Assembly (NCBI RefSeq): GCF_025420485.1
Contig: NZ_JAOEFD010000007.1
Span: 1-64,000, forward strand
Reading direction: 5' to 3'
DNA: 64,000 nucleotides
Origin: Nesterenkonia marinintestina
GTDB taxonomy: Bacteria > Actinomycetota > Actinomycetes > Actinomycetales > Micrococcaceae
Both the position numbers and the translations under genes were made by a program. Under the pieces are notes generated by a model. It was not told the DNA's origin. It saw only the letters and a program-made list of their open reading frames with translations, and searched no databases. Positions 43,437 through 52,517 of this stretch are shown here, piece after piece. Every line of letters begins with the position of its first letter. The first letter of the stretch is position 1.

Positions 43437-45157
43437 ACGGGCTCCTCCGCGGCCGCGGCGCGGTCCTCGGTGACCAGCTTCTCGAACTGCTGCTGCTCCT
43501 CCGGCAGCATCCACCGGTTCCGGTCGCTGAAGCGCCGGGCCACGGCGGCATGCTCGGCCTCGTACTGGAACAGCCCCCGGACCGCGTCGATGTCCTGATT
43601 CTTCACCGTGACCAGGAAGGGTCCGGTGGGCACGTGCAGGTGGATCCGCGCCAGACGACGTCGGCGGGCCAGCGGACCCGCCTCGATGCTCAGCGACTGG
43701 ATCCGCTCGTGGGCCATCATGGTCAGCCGCGGCACCACCCGGCCGTCCCGGAACATCGTGGTCGACGGCGTGGTGGCGAAGCCGCGGCGACGTCGCACCC
43801 ACGGGTCGAACACCCGGGCGCGCTTCGGACCGCAGGTGAAGCGCCCCCGGTCCCAGCGCCCGCGCAGCCCCTCCAGGAACAGATCCTCGGGGTCCTCGAC
43901 ACGGAGGTCGGGGAACATCGCCGCGGTGACGGACATGACGTCCTCGATCTTCCCGACCGGGAGCAGGGTCGACCGGGATTCGCCGGCGCCGTAGCCGGCG
44001 ACGACGACCCTCACGCTGTACCAGCCGCAGGGTCGCCACAGCGGGGACTGGGTGATCTGCAGGGCCTGCACGCGACCCGGGGGCACCGTCTGCGTGGTGG
44101 TCTCCAGCAGCCCGTAGCGCATCCGCAGCCCGGCCCGGGTCATGGTGGCGGTGAACCGGAAGCCCTTGTTGATCTGCTGGAAGTAGCTGAAGGCCAGACC
44201 GACGAGTGCGGGCACCATGCCGGGCAGCGCGGCTCCGGCGGAGATTCCGCCGACGGCGGTGAGCTCGGCGCCGAACTCCCGCTCGTCCAGGAACAGTGCG
44301 AGCCCGAGCATGGTCACACCGACTCCCAGCAGGCCGATCACCAGCAGTGCCAGCACCACCAGGGTTCCCCACCCCAGCACCACCGACCCGATGAGTCGGC
44401 CCAGCGGCACACGGGCGATGAGCCGCTCCGGGTCCGGAGTCGTCGCGGGGCCTGCGACGTCGTCGCCGGCCTCTCCGGCCTCGCCGAACTCCGGATGATC
44501 CGCGGGGTCCTGCTCCTGCCTCTGAGCCGCCTCGCGCCCGGCAGCCCGGTCCATGATCTCCTGCCGCAGCTCCTCGGCCTCGGAACGCTTCAGGAACTGG
44601 AGCGAGGCGGCGGTGCCCTCGCCGTCGGCGACCTCGAACTTCAGCTCGGCGAGCCCGGTGAACCGGGCCAGCAGCGGTTGCCGCAGATCCACCGCCTGGA
44701 CCCTGTCGATCCGGGCCTGACGGTGCTGGCGGACGAAGATCCCCGACTTCACCATCACGTGTTCGTCGGTGATCTTGTATCGGGTGAACCACCAGGACAG
44801 CACGAATCCGCCGAAGATCAGGGCGACGAGCAGCAGGAACGCCCCTCCTCCGATGAGGAACGGGGTCGGGTCCCGCTGGAACTCGTCGACGGCCTGTCCG
44901 GTGCGCAGCACCTCCCACAGGTCCGCCCAGGTCTGCCAGTTGTATCCGAAGATGATGACCGGGATCGCGACCAGCGTCAGCCAGCCGCGCACCAGAGGGC
45001 TCAGCGGGTGCACCTTGGTCCAGGACTCGTCGAACCACTTCTCCGAGGACGGCCGGGCCTCGTCATGCTCCGGAGCCTCGGCCGGCGCATCCTCCTGTCG
45101 GCGATCCTCCTGTCGGGGATCCTCCGGCTGCGGTCCGTGGTCGGGCGGCGTCGTCAT
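43433..45157 (-). CDS. PH (bPH2/YdbT-like) domain membrane protein
   Basis: 574 residues. An acidic N-terminus is followed by two transmembrane helices (WLTLVAIPVIIFGYNW and FLLLVALIFGGFVLSWWF). Then comes a bPH2 domain (YKITDEHVMVKSGIFVRQHR, RIDRVQAVDLRQPLLARFTG). Two more hydrophobic helices and two further PH-like repeats follow (YGLLETTTQTVPPGRVQALQ; MFRDGRVVPRLTMMAHERIQ). This is the YdbT plan, implicated in membrane stress or lipid-related envelope functions in Bacillus. GAGGG lies upstream of ATG 45157. It is coupled to the smaller PH protein upstream (10-base gap). Confidence 0.88.
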   Translation of the reverse strand: MTTPPDHGPQPEDPRQEDRRQEDAPAEAPEHDEARPSSEKWFDESWTKVHPLSPLVRGWLTLVAIPVIIFGYNWQTWADLWEVLRTGQAVDEFQRDPTPFLIGGGAFLLLVALIFGGFVLSWWFTRYKITDEHVMVKSGIFVRQHRQARIDRVQAVDLRQPLLARFTGLAELKFEVADGEGTAASLQFLKRSEAEELRQEIMDRAAGREAAQRQEQDPADHPEFGEAGEAGDDVAGPATTPDPERLIARVPLGRLIGSVVLGWGTLVVLALLVIGLLGVGVTMLGLALFLDEREFGAELTAVGGISAGAALPGMVPALVGLAFSYFQQINKGFRFTATMTRAGLRMRYGLLETTTQTVPPGRVQALQITQSPLWRPCGWYSVRVVVAGYGAGESRSTLLPVGKIEDVMSVTAAMFPDLRVEDPEDLFLEGLRGRWDRGRFTCGPKRARVFDPWVRRRRGFATTPSTTMFRDGRVVPRLTMMAHERIQSLSIEAGPLARRRRLARIHLHVPTGPFLVTVKNQDIDAVRGLFQYEAEHAAVARRFSDRNRWMLPEEQQQFEKLVTEDRAAAAEEPV

Positions 45158-45167
45158 CGGCTCGCCC

Positions 45168-45677
45168 TCACAGCCCCGCCAGGCGGGCCTGACCGCGGGC
45201 GGAGAGCTCATCGCGCAGCCGCGCCCCCTCGTCACGCACCACCCCGGGGATCGACGCATCGGTGGCCGCCGAGGCCGTCTTCAGCTCCACCACGCAGAGG
45301 CCGAACTTCCGCATGATCGGCCCGGCCTGGATGTCGACGTACTGCAGCCGCCCGTACGGGACGGCGACCACGCGCTGGAACAGCAGTCCGGTGCGGATGA
45401 GCAGGTCGTCGTGACGCTCGTGATACCCGATGGCACGGACCCGCCGCGGCACCAGGATCAGATCGACGGCCGCCCACGCGAGCAGCACGCCGAGCACGGA
45501 GAAGCACAGCCACAGCGGCAACCCGATGACGCCGCTGAGCGTGAGCACCACCGGGACCGAGACGACCGCCAGCGTGATCAGCCAGCTGGTGCACGACCCG
45601 ATCATCCGGACTGTGATGTAGCGTGCATCGACCCTGGTCCAGGTGATCCCTGCCGGGTCAATCGGTTCCGCGGGCAT
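45168..45677 (-). CDS. PH (bPH2/YdbS-like) domain membrane protein
   Basis: 169 residues. Two transmembrane helices (TSWLITLAVVSVPVVLTLSG and WLCFSVLGVLLAWAAVDLIL) precede one bPH2 domain with GYHERHDDLLIRTGLLFQRV and VPYGRLQYVDIQAGPIMRKF. It is the usual small partner of the YdbT-like protein. The ATG at 45677 has GGAGG close upstream and overlaps the DUF3180 gene by 20 bases; the longer frame to 45740 would overlap more. Confidence 0.88.
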   Translation of the reverse strand: MPAEPIDPAGITWTRVDARYITVRMIGSCTSWLITLAVVSVPVVLTLSGVIGLPLWLCFSVLGVLLAWAAVDLILVPRRVRAIGYHERHDDLLIRTGLLFQRVVAVPYGRLQYVDIQAGPIMRKFGLCVVELKTASAATDASIPGVVRDEGARLRDELSARGQARLAGL

Positions 45678-46260
45678 ACCCCTCCTCGCCTCGTCGTCCG
45701 GCGTCCGGTCGGCCCCGCTCACAGTGCCGACTCGCCGCACCGGCTCCGTCGTCGGGCGGCAGTCGGCACAGGTGCTCGACGACGAACCCGACGATCACCC
45801 AGCCTAGTCCTCCTGCGGCCATATACACCGCCGACTGCGCGTTGGCGGTGCCCAGCCCCACCTGCGGGGCCAGGTGCGCCAGGATCCCGAGGTGCCACCC
45901 GAGGATGATGGTTCCGGCATAGGCCGCCGACTGGGCGGCGGCGACCACACGCACGGCGAACAGCGGGGAGACCCGCCTCGCCGGCCGGGGTCCTCGGGGC
46001 TCCTCCGCACCGCCGGCGTCCCGGCGGGCCTCCCGCTCACGCTCCCGGCGCGCGGCGGCCTCCAGCCGCGCCATGTCCCGCCGGACGACGATGCCGAGGG
46101 TGAGGATCACCGCCCCCACGCCGATGAGGGTGACCAGCGCCGAGTTCGGCAGCACCGGCGCACCGTAGCCCGCACCGGCCATCACGACGGCGGCGACCAG
46201 CCCCAGCACCACCGCGCCGGCGCTGAGCGCCAGCAGCCACAGGGGACGCAGACGAGTCAT
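45658..46260 (-). CDS. DUF3180 membrane protein
   Basis: 200 residues with four hydrophobic helices in two pairs: LWLLALSAGAVVLGLVAAVV and LVTLIGVGAVILTLGIVV, a basic cytoplasmic loop, then FAVRVVAAAQSAAYAGTIIL and VYMAAGGLGWVIVGFVV. This is the DUF3180 pattern always found after folK in Micrococcales; function unknown. The ATG overlaps the folBK stop by 4 bases (ATGA). The last 20 residues are polar and overlap the next gene. Confidence 0.88.
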   Translation of the reverse strand: MTRLRPLWLLALSAGAVVLGLVAAVVMAGAGYGAPVLPNSALVTLIGVGAVILTLGIVVRRDMARLEAAARREREREARRDAGGAEEPRGPRPARRVSPLFAVRVVAAAQSAAYAGTIILGWHLGILAHLAPQVGLGTANAQSAVYMAAGGLGWVIVGFVVEHLCRLPPDDGAGAASRHCERGRPDAGRRGEEGYARGTD

Positions 46261-47186
46261 CCGGGGCGGCCCCCGTCCCCCTCGGCGTGGTCGCGATCAA
46301 CGCGTCGGACCCCGTCGGCGTCGGGGGCCTGCTCGGCGAGCTCGCGGACCGGCCTGCCGTCGAGCATCGCCTCCGGATCCATCCAGGACCAGGGGGCGAG
46401 GACGAAGGCCCGTTCGGCCGCCCGCGGGTGGGGCACCTGGAGTCGGTCGGTGTCGATGCGCTCGGCGCCGTAGGTGATGATGTCGACGTCCAGGGTCCGC
46501 GGCCCCCACCGGACATCACGCCTCCGACGGTGGGCCGATTCGACCTCGTGACCCAGGTCGAGCAGGGCGTCCGGGGACAGGGTGGTCTCGACCTCGACCA
46601 CCTGGTTCAGGAAGTCGGGCTGCCCGGCGGGACCGCCGACCGGTGCTGTGACCGCGAGCGGCGAGGTGCCCAGCAGGCGGACGCCGTCGGCCGCTGCGAG
46701 CGCGGCGACGGCGCCGCGGAGGGTGTCCTCGGAGTCGCCGAGGTTGGAGCCCAGGGCGAGGACCGCACGCACCGCGGTGGATTCCTGAAGGTCGTCCCGG
46801 TCGCGGACGACGGTGACGGCGACGTCGTCGAAGCGCTGGGTCAGCGGGGCCCTGGGCTTATGGACGGTGACCGAGGCTGCGCGGATGCGCCGGTCGGCGC
46901 GCAGCACGTCGACGGCGATGCGCTCGGCCAGAGCTTCGATGAGGTCGTAGGGCTCTCCGGTGATCGCGGTCTCGACGAGGTCGGCGATCACCGCGTAGCT
47001 CACCGTGTCGGTGAGGTCGTCGGAGACCCCTGCGGTCCGCAGGTCCACGGCGAGCTCCACGTCGGCGCGGAAGGTCTGTCCGTCGCGCCGTTCGTGCTCG
47101 AAGACGCCGTGGCGGCCGAAGGCGGTGAGTCCGGTCAGCCGAATCCGGTCCGACCCCCGTGCGTCGTCTGCCCGGCCCTGATCCAT
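46257..47186 (-). CDS. folK: FolB-FolK fusion (dihydroneopterin aldolase / HPPK)
   Basis: 309 residues, two folate enzymes in one chain. Residues about 15-130 are dihydroneopterin aldolase (RIRLTGLTAFGRHGVFEHER, TVSYAVIADLVETAI, ASVTVHKPRAP). Residues about 140-300 are 6-hydroxymethyl-dihydropterin pyrophosphokinase (AVLALGSNLGDSEDTLRGAV, GGPAGQPDFLNQVVEVET, RWGPRTLDVDIITYG, VPHPRAAERAFVLAPW). The two steps are consecutive in the pathway, so fusion favours channelling. It starts 4 bases after the folP stop. Confidence 0.95.
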   Translation of the reverse strand: MDQGRADDARGSDRIRLTGLTAFGRHGVFEHERRDGQTFRADVELAVDLRTAGVSDDLTDTVSYAVIADLVETAITGEPYDLIEALAERIAVDVLRADRRIRAASVTVHKPRAPLTQRFDDVAVTVVRDRDDLQESTAVRAVLALGSNLGDSEDTLRGAVAALAAADGVRLLGTSPLAVTAPVGGPAGQPDFLNQVVEVETTLSPDALLDLGHEVESAHRRRRDVRWGPRTLDVDIITYGAERIDTDRLQVPHPRAAERAFVLAPWSWMDPEAMLDGRPVRELAEQAPDADGVRRVDRDHAEGDGGRPG

Positions 47187-47190
47187 GGGT

Positions 47191-48156
47191 TCAGGCGTCC
47201 CCGGACCGCTGATCGGAGGAGGCGGGACCGCCGTGGACCTCGGCGACGACGCGCACCGCGTCGAGGTTCGCCTCGACGTCGTGCACTCGCACCGCCCACA
47301 CGCCGGCCTGCGCGGCCAGTGCGGTGAGCGCGACTGTGGCCGCGTCCCGGCCCTCTGCGGGACGTCTGCCGGAGGGGGCGGCGAGCAGGTCGCCCAGGAA
47401 GCCCTTGCGGGAGACGCCCACCAGCACCCGGTCGGCGTCGGCGGTGAACCGGTGCAGGTTCCGCAGCATCGTCCAGGACTGCTCGGCGGTCTTGGCGAAC
47501 CCGATCCCCGGGTCGATGATGATCCGGTCCTCCGCCACCCCGGCGTCCAGGTAGCGACGACGCACCTGTCCGAGCTCCTGCAGCACCTCGGCGACGACGT
47601 CGTCGTACTCGGCGCGTTCCTGCATGGTCTCGGGGACGTCCCGATTGTGGGTGACGATCACCCGGACCCCCGTCCGGGCGACGAGCTCGGGCATCGCCGG
47701 GTCGGTGACCAGCCCGGAGACGTCGTTGACGATCACCGCATCCGGGTTGGGGGCCGCGGCGACGGCGGCCTCCGCGGTGGCAGGACGGCGGGTGTCCACC
47801 GAGACCAGCGCCCCGGCGGTGAACAGCGCCTGCACGGCGGTGAGGATCCGACGGCGTTCGTCCTCCGGGTCCGTCGGCGTCGACCCCGGACGGGTGGACT
47901 CCCCGCCGACGTCGATGATGTCCGCCCCGGCGCGGTGCAGCCCGAGCCCCGCCTGCACGGCGAGGTCGTGGTTCACCCGGCCGCCCTCGACGAAGCGGCC
48001 GCCGTCGGAGAAGGAGTCAGGGGTGATGTTGAGTACGCCCATGACCAGCGTGCGGTCCGTCGGAAGCCGGTCGAAGTGGGCCGGCGGCGCCTTGCGCACC
48101 ACCCGCAGCGCGCCGGTGTTCGGCCCGGTCCCGGGCATCGCCCCCATCGTGTCCAT
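47191..48156 (-). CDS. folP: dihydropteroate synthase
   Basis: 321 residues, TIM barrel. Condenses the pterin pyrophosphate with p-aminobenzoate; the sulfonamide target. Signature 1 is LVMGVLNITPDSFSDGGRF and signature 2 is DIIDVGGESTRPGSTPT. Later IIDPGIGFAKTAEQSW and VGVSRKGFLGDLL are present. The N-terminal 30 residues are an extension. GGAGG lies 8 bases before the ATG. Confidence 0.96.
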   Translation of the reverse strand: MDTMGAMPGTGPNTGALRVVRKAPPAHFDRLPTDRTLVMGVLNITPDSFSDGGRFVEGGRVNHDLAVQAGLGLHRAGADIIDVGGESTRPGSTPTDPEDERRRILTAVQALFTAGALVSVDTRRPATAEAAVAAAPNPDAVIVNDVSGLVTDPAMPELVARTGVRVIVTHNRDVPETMQERAEYDDVVAEVLQELGQVRRRYLDAGVAEDRIIIDPGIGFAKTAEQSWTMLRNLHRFTADADRVLVGVSRKGFLGDLLAAPSGRRPAEGRDAATVALTALAAQAGVWAVRVHDVEANLDAVRVVAEVHGGPASSDQRSGDA

Positions 48157-48214
48157 ATCCTCATCCTCCCTGTCCTGTGAATCTCCGAAGCGTCCCCGGT
48201 CTTCCCAGCCGTGC

Positions 48215-48784
48215 TCAGCCGCGCATGATCAGGCTCATCGCCTCCGCGCGGGTGGCCGGGTCCCTCAGCTGGCCGCGCACCGCCGAGGTGATGGTCTTGG
48301 CGCCGGGCTTCGCGACCCCGCGCATCGACATGCACAGGTGCTCGCACTCCACGACGACGACGGCCCCCTGCGGCGCCAGGTGCTGCATCAGGGCGTCGAC
48401 GATCTGACTGGTCAGCTGCTCCTGCACCTGCGGCCGCTTGGCGTAGATGTCCACCAGGCGGGCCAGCTTGGACAGCCCGGTGACATGACCCTCCGCGGAG
48501 GGGATGTAGCCGACGTGGGCGACGCCGTAGAAGGGGACCAGGTGGTGCTCGCACGTCGAGTACAGGGCGATGTCCCTGACCAGGACCAGCTCCTCGTGGC
48601 CGATGTCGAAGGTGGTGGAGAGCAGCTCCGCGGGGTCCCGGTGCAGCCCGGAGAACGCGTCGGCATAGGCCTTGGCGACCCGGGTCGGCGTCTCACGCAG
48701 GCCTTCGCGGTCCGGATCCTCTCCGGCGGCGAGCAGGATCTCGCGGACGGCGGCCTCGATGCGCGGCAGGTCGACCTCGCCCAT
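48215..48784 (-). CDS. folE: GTP cyclohydrolase I
   Basis: 189 residues. First enzyme of tetrahydrofolate synthesis. Visible are [19 protein letters not shown], the zinc ligands in [19 protein letters not shown], the catalytic [20 protein letters not shown] and the C-terminal [16 protein letters not shown] with the third zinc ligand Cys. The ATG at 48784 overlaps the ftsH stop by one base, so expression is coupled to ftsH; a GTG three bases upstream is also possible. Confidence 0.97.
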   Translation of the reverse strand: MGEVDLPRIEAAVREILLAAGEDPDREGLRETPTRVAKAYADAFSGLHRDPAELLSTTFDIGHEELVLVRDIALYSTCEHHLVPFYGVAHVGYIPSAEGHVTGLSKLARLVDIYAKRPQVQEQLTSQIVDALMQHLAPQGAVVVVECEHLCMSMRGVAKPGAKTITSAVRGQLRDPATRAEAMSLIMRG

Positions 48785-50751
48785 CACACCTCACCCCGTC
48801 CTTCGCGGCGCGCACCGTCGTGCACGCCGACGCCGCTCTGGGCCGGGCCCTCCACCTCGCCGTCGACGATCAGCGGGCGCTCCGGCGAGGACTCCCAGAT
48901 CCGGCGGTGCGGGCGCTTGCGCACGTCGTGGAAGATCTCCGCCACCTCGTGGGCGTTCAGCGTCTCCACGCGCAGCAGCTCCTCGGCCAGACGGTCGAGG
49001 ACGTGGCGGTTCTCGGTGAGCGCCAGATAGGCCTCGTCGTGGGCCTCCTCGATGATGGCGCGCACCTCCGAGTCGACCACGGAGGCCATCTGCTCGGAGT
49101 AGTCGCGGCCGGTGGCCATCTCCTTGCCGAGGAACGGGTTGGAGTCCCCGGACCCCAGCTTCACCGAACCGACCTTGGAGCTCATCCCGTACTCGGTGAC
49201 CATCCGACGAGCCGACTCCGTGGCCTTCTGGATGTCGTTGGCGGCACCGGTGGAGGGGTCGTGGAAGACGATCTCCTCGGCCACCCGGCCGCCCATCGCA
49301 TAGGCGATCTGGTCGAGCAGCTCGTTGCGCGTCGTGGAGTACTTGTCGTCCTCCGGGACGACCATCGTGTACCCAAGCGCACGGCCGCGCGGGAGGATGG
49401 TGATCTTGGTGACCGGGGCCGAGTAGTTCAGGGCGGCGGCGACCAGCGCGTGGCCGCCCTCGTGGTAGGCGGTGACCCGGCGCTCATGGTCCTTCATCAG
49501 CCGGGTGCGCTTCTGCGGACCGGCCATCACGCGGTCGATGGCCTCGTCGACCGCGCGGTCGTCGATGAGGTCGGCGTTGGAGCGTGCGGTGAGCAGGGCG
49601 GCCTCGTTGAGCACGTTCGCCAGGTCCGCACCGGTGTACCCGGGGGTCTTGCGGGCGATGGCGGCGAGGTCCAGACCCTCCACCATCGGCTTGCCCTTGG
49701 CGTGGACGCCGAGGATCGCTCGGCGTCCCGCGAAGTCCGGGGCCTCGACGGGGATCTGACGGTCGAAGCGGCCGGGGCGCAGCAGCGCGGGGTCCAGCAC
49801 GTCGGGCCGGTTCGTGGCGGCGATGACGATGATGTTCGCGTTGGCCTCGAAGCCGTCCATCTCCACGAGCAGCTGGTTCAGGGTCTGCTCGCGCTCGTCG
49901 TTGCCGCCGCCGACGCCGGCGCCGCGCTGACGTCCCACCGCGTCGATCTCGTCCACGAAGATGATCGCCGGGGCGTTCTCCTTGGCCTGCTTGAACAGGT
50001 CCCGCACCCGGGAGGCGCCGACGCCGACGAACATCTCCACGAAGTCGGATCCCGAGATGGAGTAGAAGGCGCCCCCGGCCTCGCCGGCGACCGCCTTCGC
50101 CAGCAGCGTCTTACCGGTGCCCGGGGGGCCGTAGAGCAGCACTCCCTTGGGGATCTTCGCGCCGAGTCGCTGGAACTTCTCCGGCTCCGAGAGGAACTCC
50201 CTGATCTCGTCGAGCTCCTCGACCGCCTCCTCGGCGCCTGCGACATCGGTGAAGGTCACCTGCGGCATGTCCTTGTCGAACATCTTCGCCTTGGACTTGC
50301 CGAACTGCATGACCCGCGAATTGCCCCCGGACATGCGGGTGAGCAGCCAGATGAACAGCAGCGCGATGAGCAGGAACGGGATCATGAAGCCGAGCATGGA
50401 CAGGAACCAGTTCGACTGCTCCGGCTCGTCGGTGTAGCCCTCCAGGCCGCCGTCGTCGACGGCGGCGACCACGTTCTCCGCCCGCGCCTCGGAGAAGTAG
50501 AAGTACACGTTGCGCCCGAGGTCCTGGCCGTCCTGCTCGAAGGCCTCCTCGAGCTGCAGGTCCACCCGGTTGTCGGCGTCGTCGATCTGCGCCTCGGTGA
50601 CGCCGCCGTCCTGGAGCATCCCCATGCCCACGTTCGTGTCGACCCTGTTGCCGCCCCCGCCGTTGAACAGCATGGGCACGACGAGCAGCAGGGCGGCGAC
50701 CGCCAGCAGGATCCAGAACAGCGGTCCGGCGAAGAACTTCTTCAAAGTCAA
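48784..50751 (-). CDS. ftsH: ATP-dependent zinc metalloprotease FtsH
   Basis: 655 residues. Two transmembrane helices flank a small extracytoplasmic domain ([18 protein letters not shown] and [20 protein letters not shown]). The AAA domain has Walker [18 protein letters not shown] and the SRH pattern [19 protein letters not shown]. The protease site is [14 protein letters not shown]. It degrades membrane and regulatory proteins. The start is an unusual TTG with GGAG 4 bases upstream; a second TTG two codons later is the alternative. A short GACACC/GGTGTC hairpin lies in the leader near 50775. Confidence 0.96.
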   Translation of the reverse strand: MTLKKFFAGPLFWILLAVAALLLVVPMLFNGGGGNRVDTNVGMGMLQDGGVTEAQIDDADNRVDLQLEEAFEQDGQDLGRNVYFYFSEARAENVVAAVDDGGLEGYTDEPEQSNWFLSMLGFMIPFLLIALLFIWLLTRMSGGNSRVMQFGKSKAKMFDKDMPQVTFTDVAGAEEAVEELDEIREFLSEPEKFQRLGAKIPKGVLLYGPPGTGKTLLAKAVAGEAGGAFYSISGSDFVEMFVGVGASRVRDLFKQAKENAPAIIFVDEIDAVGRQRGAGVGGGNDEREQTLNQLLVEMDGFEANANIIVIAATNRPDVLDPALLRPGRFDRQIPVEAPDFAGRRAILGVHAKGKPMVEGLDLAAIARKTPGYTGADLANVLNEAALLTARSNADLIDDRAVDEAIDRVMAGPQKRTRLMKDHERRVTAYHEGGHALVAAALNYSAPVTKITILPRGRALGYTMVVPEDDKYSTTRNELLDQIAYAMGGRVAEEIVFHDPSTGAANDIQKATESARRMVTEYGMSSKVGSVKLGSGDSNPFLGKEMATGRDYSEQMASVVDSEVRAIIEEAHDEAYLALTENRHVLDRLAEELLRVETLNAHEVAEIFHDVRKRPHRRIWESSPERPLIVDGEVEGPAQSGVGVHDGARREGRGEV

Positions 50752-50932
50752 CCAGCTCCGTGGGCACGTAGGGAGACACCGTTCGGGGGTGTCTGGCGCC
50801 TAAGCCTACTGGCAGTGCCTGACAGCAGTGCCCCCGGACGTCACGCGTTCGCGACCGGCTGAGGCTGATGGAGGCCCGTCGGCGCGGGGTCCCAGGTGTA
50901 TGAGGGCTCCGAGGCCGGTAGGACCCACCCGG

Positions 50933-51484
50933 TCACTCGTATACGTGCGGAGCGAGGATCCCGACGGAGTCCAGATTGCGGTACTTCTCCGCGAAGTCGA
51001 GGCCGTAGCCGACCACGAACTCGTTGGGGATGTCCATGCCGACGTACTTGACGTCGATGTCGACCTTCACCGCCTCCGGCTTGCGGAACAGCGTGCAGAT
51101 CTCCACCGAGGCCGGGCCGCGGGACTCCAGGTTGGCCTTCAGCCAGGACAGGGTCAGACCGGAGTCGATGATGTCCTCGGCGATGAGCACGTGCCGGTTG
51201 AGCAGGTCGGCGTCGAGGTCCTTCAGGATGCGCACCACCCCGGAGGACTTGGTGCCGGAGCCGTACGAGGAGACGGCCATCCAGTCCATGGTCAGATGCG
51301 AGCGCATCGAGCGCGAGAGGTCCGCCATGATCATGCACGCGCCCTTGAGCACGCCGACCAGCAGCACCTCGCGGCCCTCGTAGTCACGATCGATCTGGGC
51401 CGCCATCTCGCGGACCCGCTCGTCGATCTCCTCCTTGGTGTAGAGGACTTCCTTCAGATCTGCGGAGACGTCCTTGGCGTCCAT
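50933..51484 (-). CDS. hpt: hypoxanthine phosphoribosyltransferase
   Basis: 183 residues. Salvages hypoxanthine and guanine. The PRPP loop is VLIAEDIIDSGLTLSWL. Upstream VLLVGVLKGACMIMADLSR and DWMAVSSYGSGT, and downstream KYVGMDIPNEFVVGYGLDF, complete the family pattern. ATG 51484 is chosen: a second GGAG lies close and AGGAG 9 bases upstream. It lies inside the 3' part of tilS, a 101-base overlap. Confidence 0.95.
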   Translation of the reverse strand: MDAKDVSADLKEVLYTKEEIDERVREMAAQIDRDYEGREVLLVGVLKGACMIMADLSRSMRSHLTMDWMAVSSYGSGTKSSGVVRILKDLDADLLNRHVLIAEDIIDSGLTLSWLKANLESRGPASVEICTLFRKPEAVKVDIDVKYVGMDIPNEFVVGYGLDFAEKYRNLDSVGILAPHVYE

Positions 51485-52517
51485 GATCTCCATCTCCTGA
51501 CGGCGGGCCGGGCGCACCCGGCGGAACGAGCACCAGTTTTCCATACTCCGCCGAACCGGTGGTCCCCCGGTGCACGCGCGCTCCGCCCTCCATCTCGACG
51601 GGGCCCGCCGAGCCGGTGCGGGCACGCAGCCCGTCGACCGCCTCGATCCTCTCCATCGAGGGGCGAGCCCCTCCGACGGCGATCACCGCCAGCGCCAGGA
51701 CGCGGCGCCGGATCGCCGGAGAGAGCTCGTCGAGCCGGTCGAGGTCGAGGCGCACGCGGCCGTGGGCGTCGGGGTCCTCTACGAGGTCCGCGAAGCGCCC
51801 CTGGGCCTCGGCGTCGAGGTGATCGGCGTCGTCGGCGGCGATGTGGGCGGTCCGAGCCAGGGCCCCGCGGATGGTCGGCGAGAGGCGCTCCTCCAGCAGC
51901 GGGAGGATCTCCGTGCGGACGCGGGACCGCAGCAGCGCGGGGTCGCTGTTGGAGGGGTCCGACCACGGGGTCAGGCCGGCGTGGACGCAGATCGTCTCCG
52001 TGTCACGGCGCGTGAGGTCCAGCAGGGGGCGGCGGAACGGCCCGCGGCTGCGGGGGATGCCGGCCACGGAGCGGGTGCCGGAGCCGCGGGCGAGGCCGAG
52101 GAGCACCTGTTCGGCCTGGTCGTCGCGGGTGTGGGCGAGGAGGATCCGTCGGGCCCCGGTCTCTCCCATCGCGCGGGCGAAGGCGCGGTAGCGGGCGGTG
52201 CGCGCCGATCCCTCCGGCCCCTCGGCGGACTCCGGATCGACCTCGGCCGTCTCGACGACCACCGGATCGAGCCCCAGTCCGCGCAGCTGATCCACCGCCG
52301 TCGCGGTGACCTCGGCGCTGTCCGGGTGCAGGCCGTGGTCGACGACGACGGCGCCGACCTGCGCCTCCCCCCGTCGGACGAGGTGGGCCGCCGCGGCGGC
52401 GAGCGCCAGGGAGTCTGCACCGCCGGAGCAGGCGACCAGGGTGAGGCCGTCCGGGCTGAGGACGGCGGCGGTCGCGCGGCGGGCTTCGGCCACCGCCCGG
52501 GGCAGCGCCGGGCTCAC
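51384..52517 (-). CDS. tilS: tRNA(Ile)-lysidine synthetase
   Basis: 377 residues. Makes lysidine at the wobble base of tRNA-Ile(CAT). The PP-loop ATP site is LVACSGGADSLALAAAAAHL, then GAVVVDHGLHPDSA and ILLAHTRDDQAEQVLLGLAR, as in the family. The C-terminal part to EYGKLVLVP is normal; the last 35 or so residues run over the start of hpt in another frame and look like an accidental extension. GTG 52517 overlaps the metalloprotease stop by 4 bases (GTGA); GTG 52553 is the alternative. Confidence 0.92.
   Translation of the reverse strand: MSPALPRAVAEARRATAAVLSPDGLTLVACSGGADSLALAAAAAHLVRRGEAQVGAVVVDHGLHPDSAEVTATAVDQLRGLGLDPVVVETAEVDPESAEGPEGSARTARYRAFARAMGETGARRILLAHTRDDQAEQVLLGLARGSGTRSVAGIPRSRGPFRRPLLDLTRRDTETICVHAGLTPWSDPSNSDPALLRSRVRTEILPLLEERLSPTIRGALARTAHIAADDADHLDAEAQGRFADLVEDPDAHGRVRLDLDRLDELSPAIRRRVLALAVIAVGGARPSMERIEAVDGLRARTGSAGPVEMEGGARVHRGTTGSAEYGKLVLVPPGAPGPPSGDGDHGRQGRLRRSEGSPLHQGGDRRAGPRDGGPDRS

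Noticed and set aside
42510-45038. An 842-codon minus-strand frame joining DUF2520 and the PH protein
   Set aside because: The PH protein lies in another frame, and the 4-base ATGA overlap at 43433-43436 marks the true boundary.
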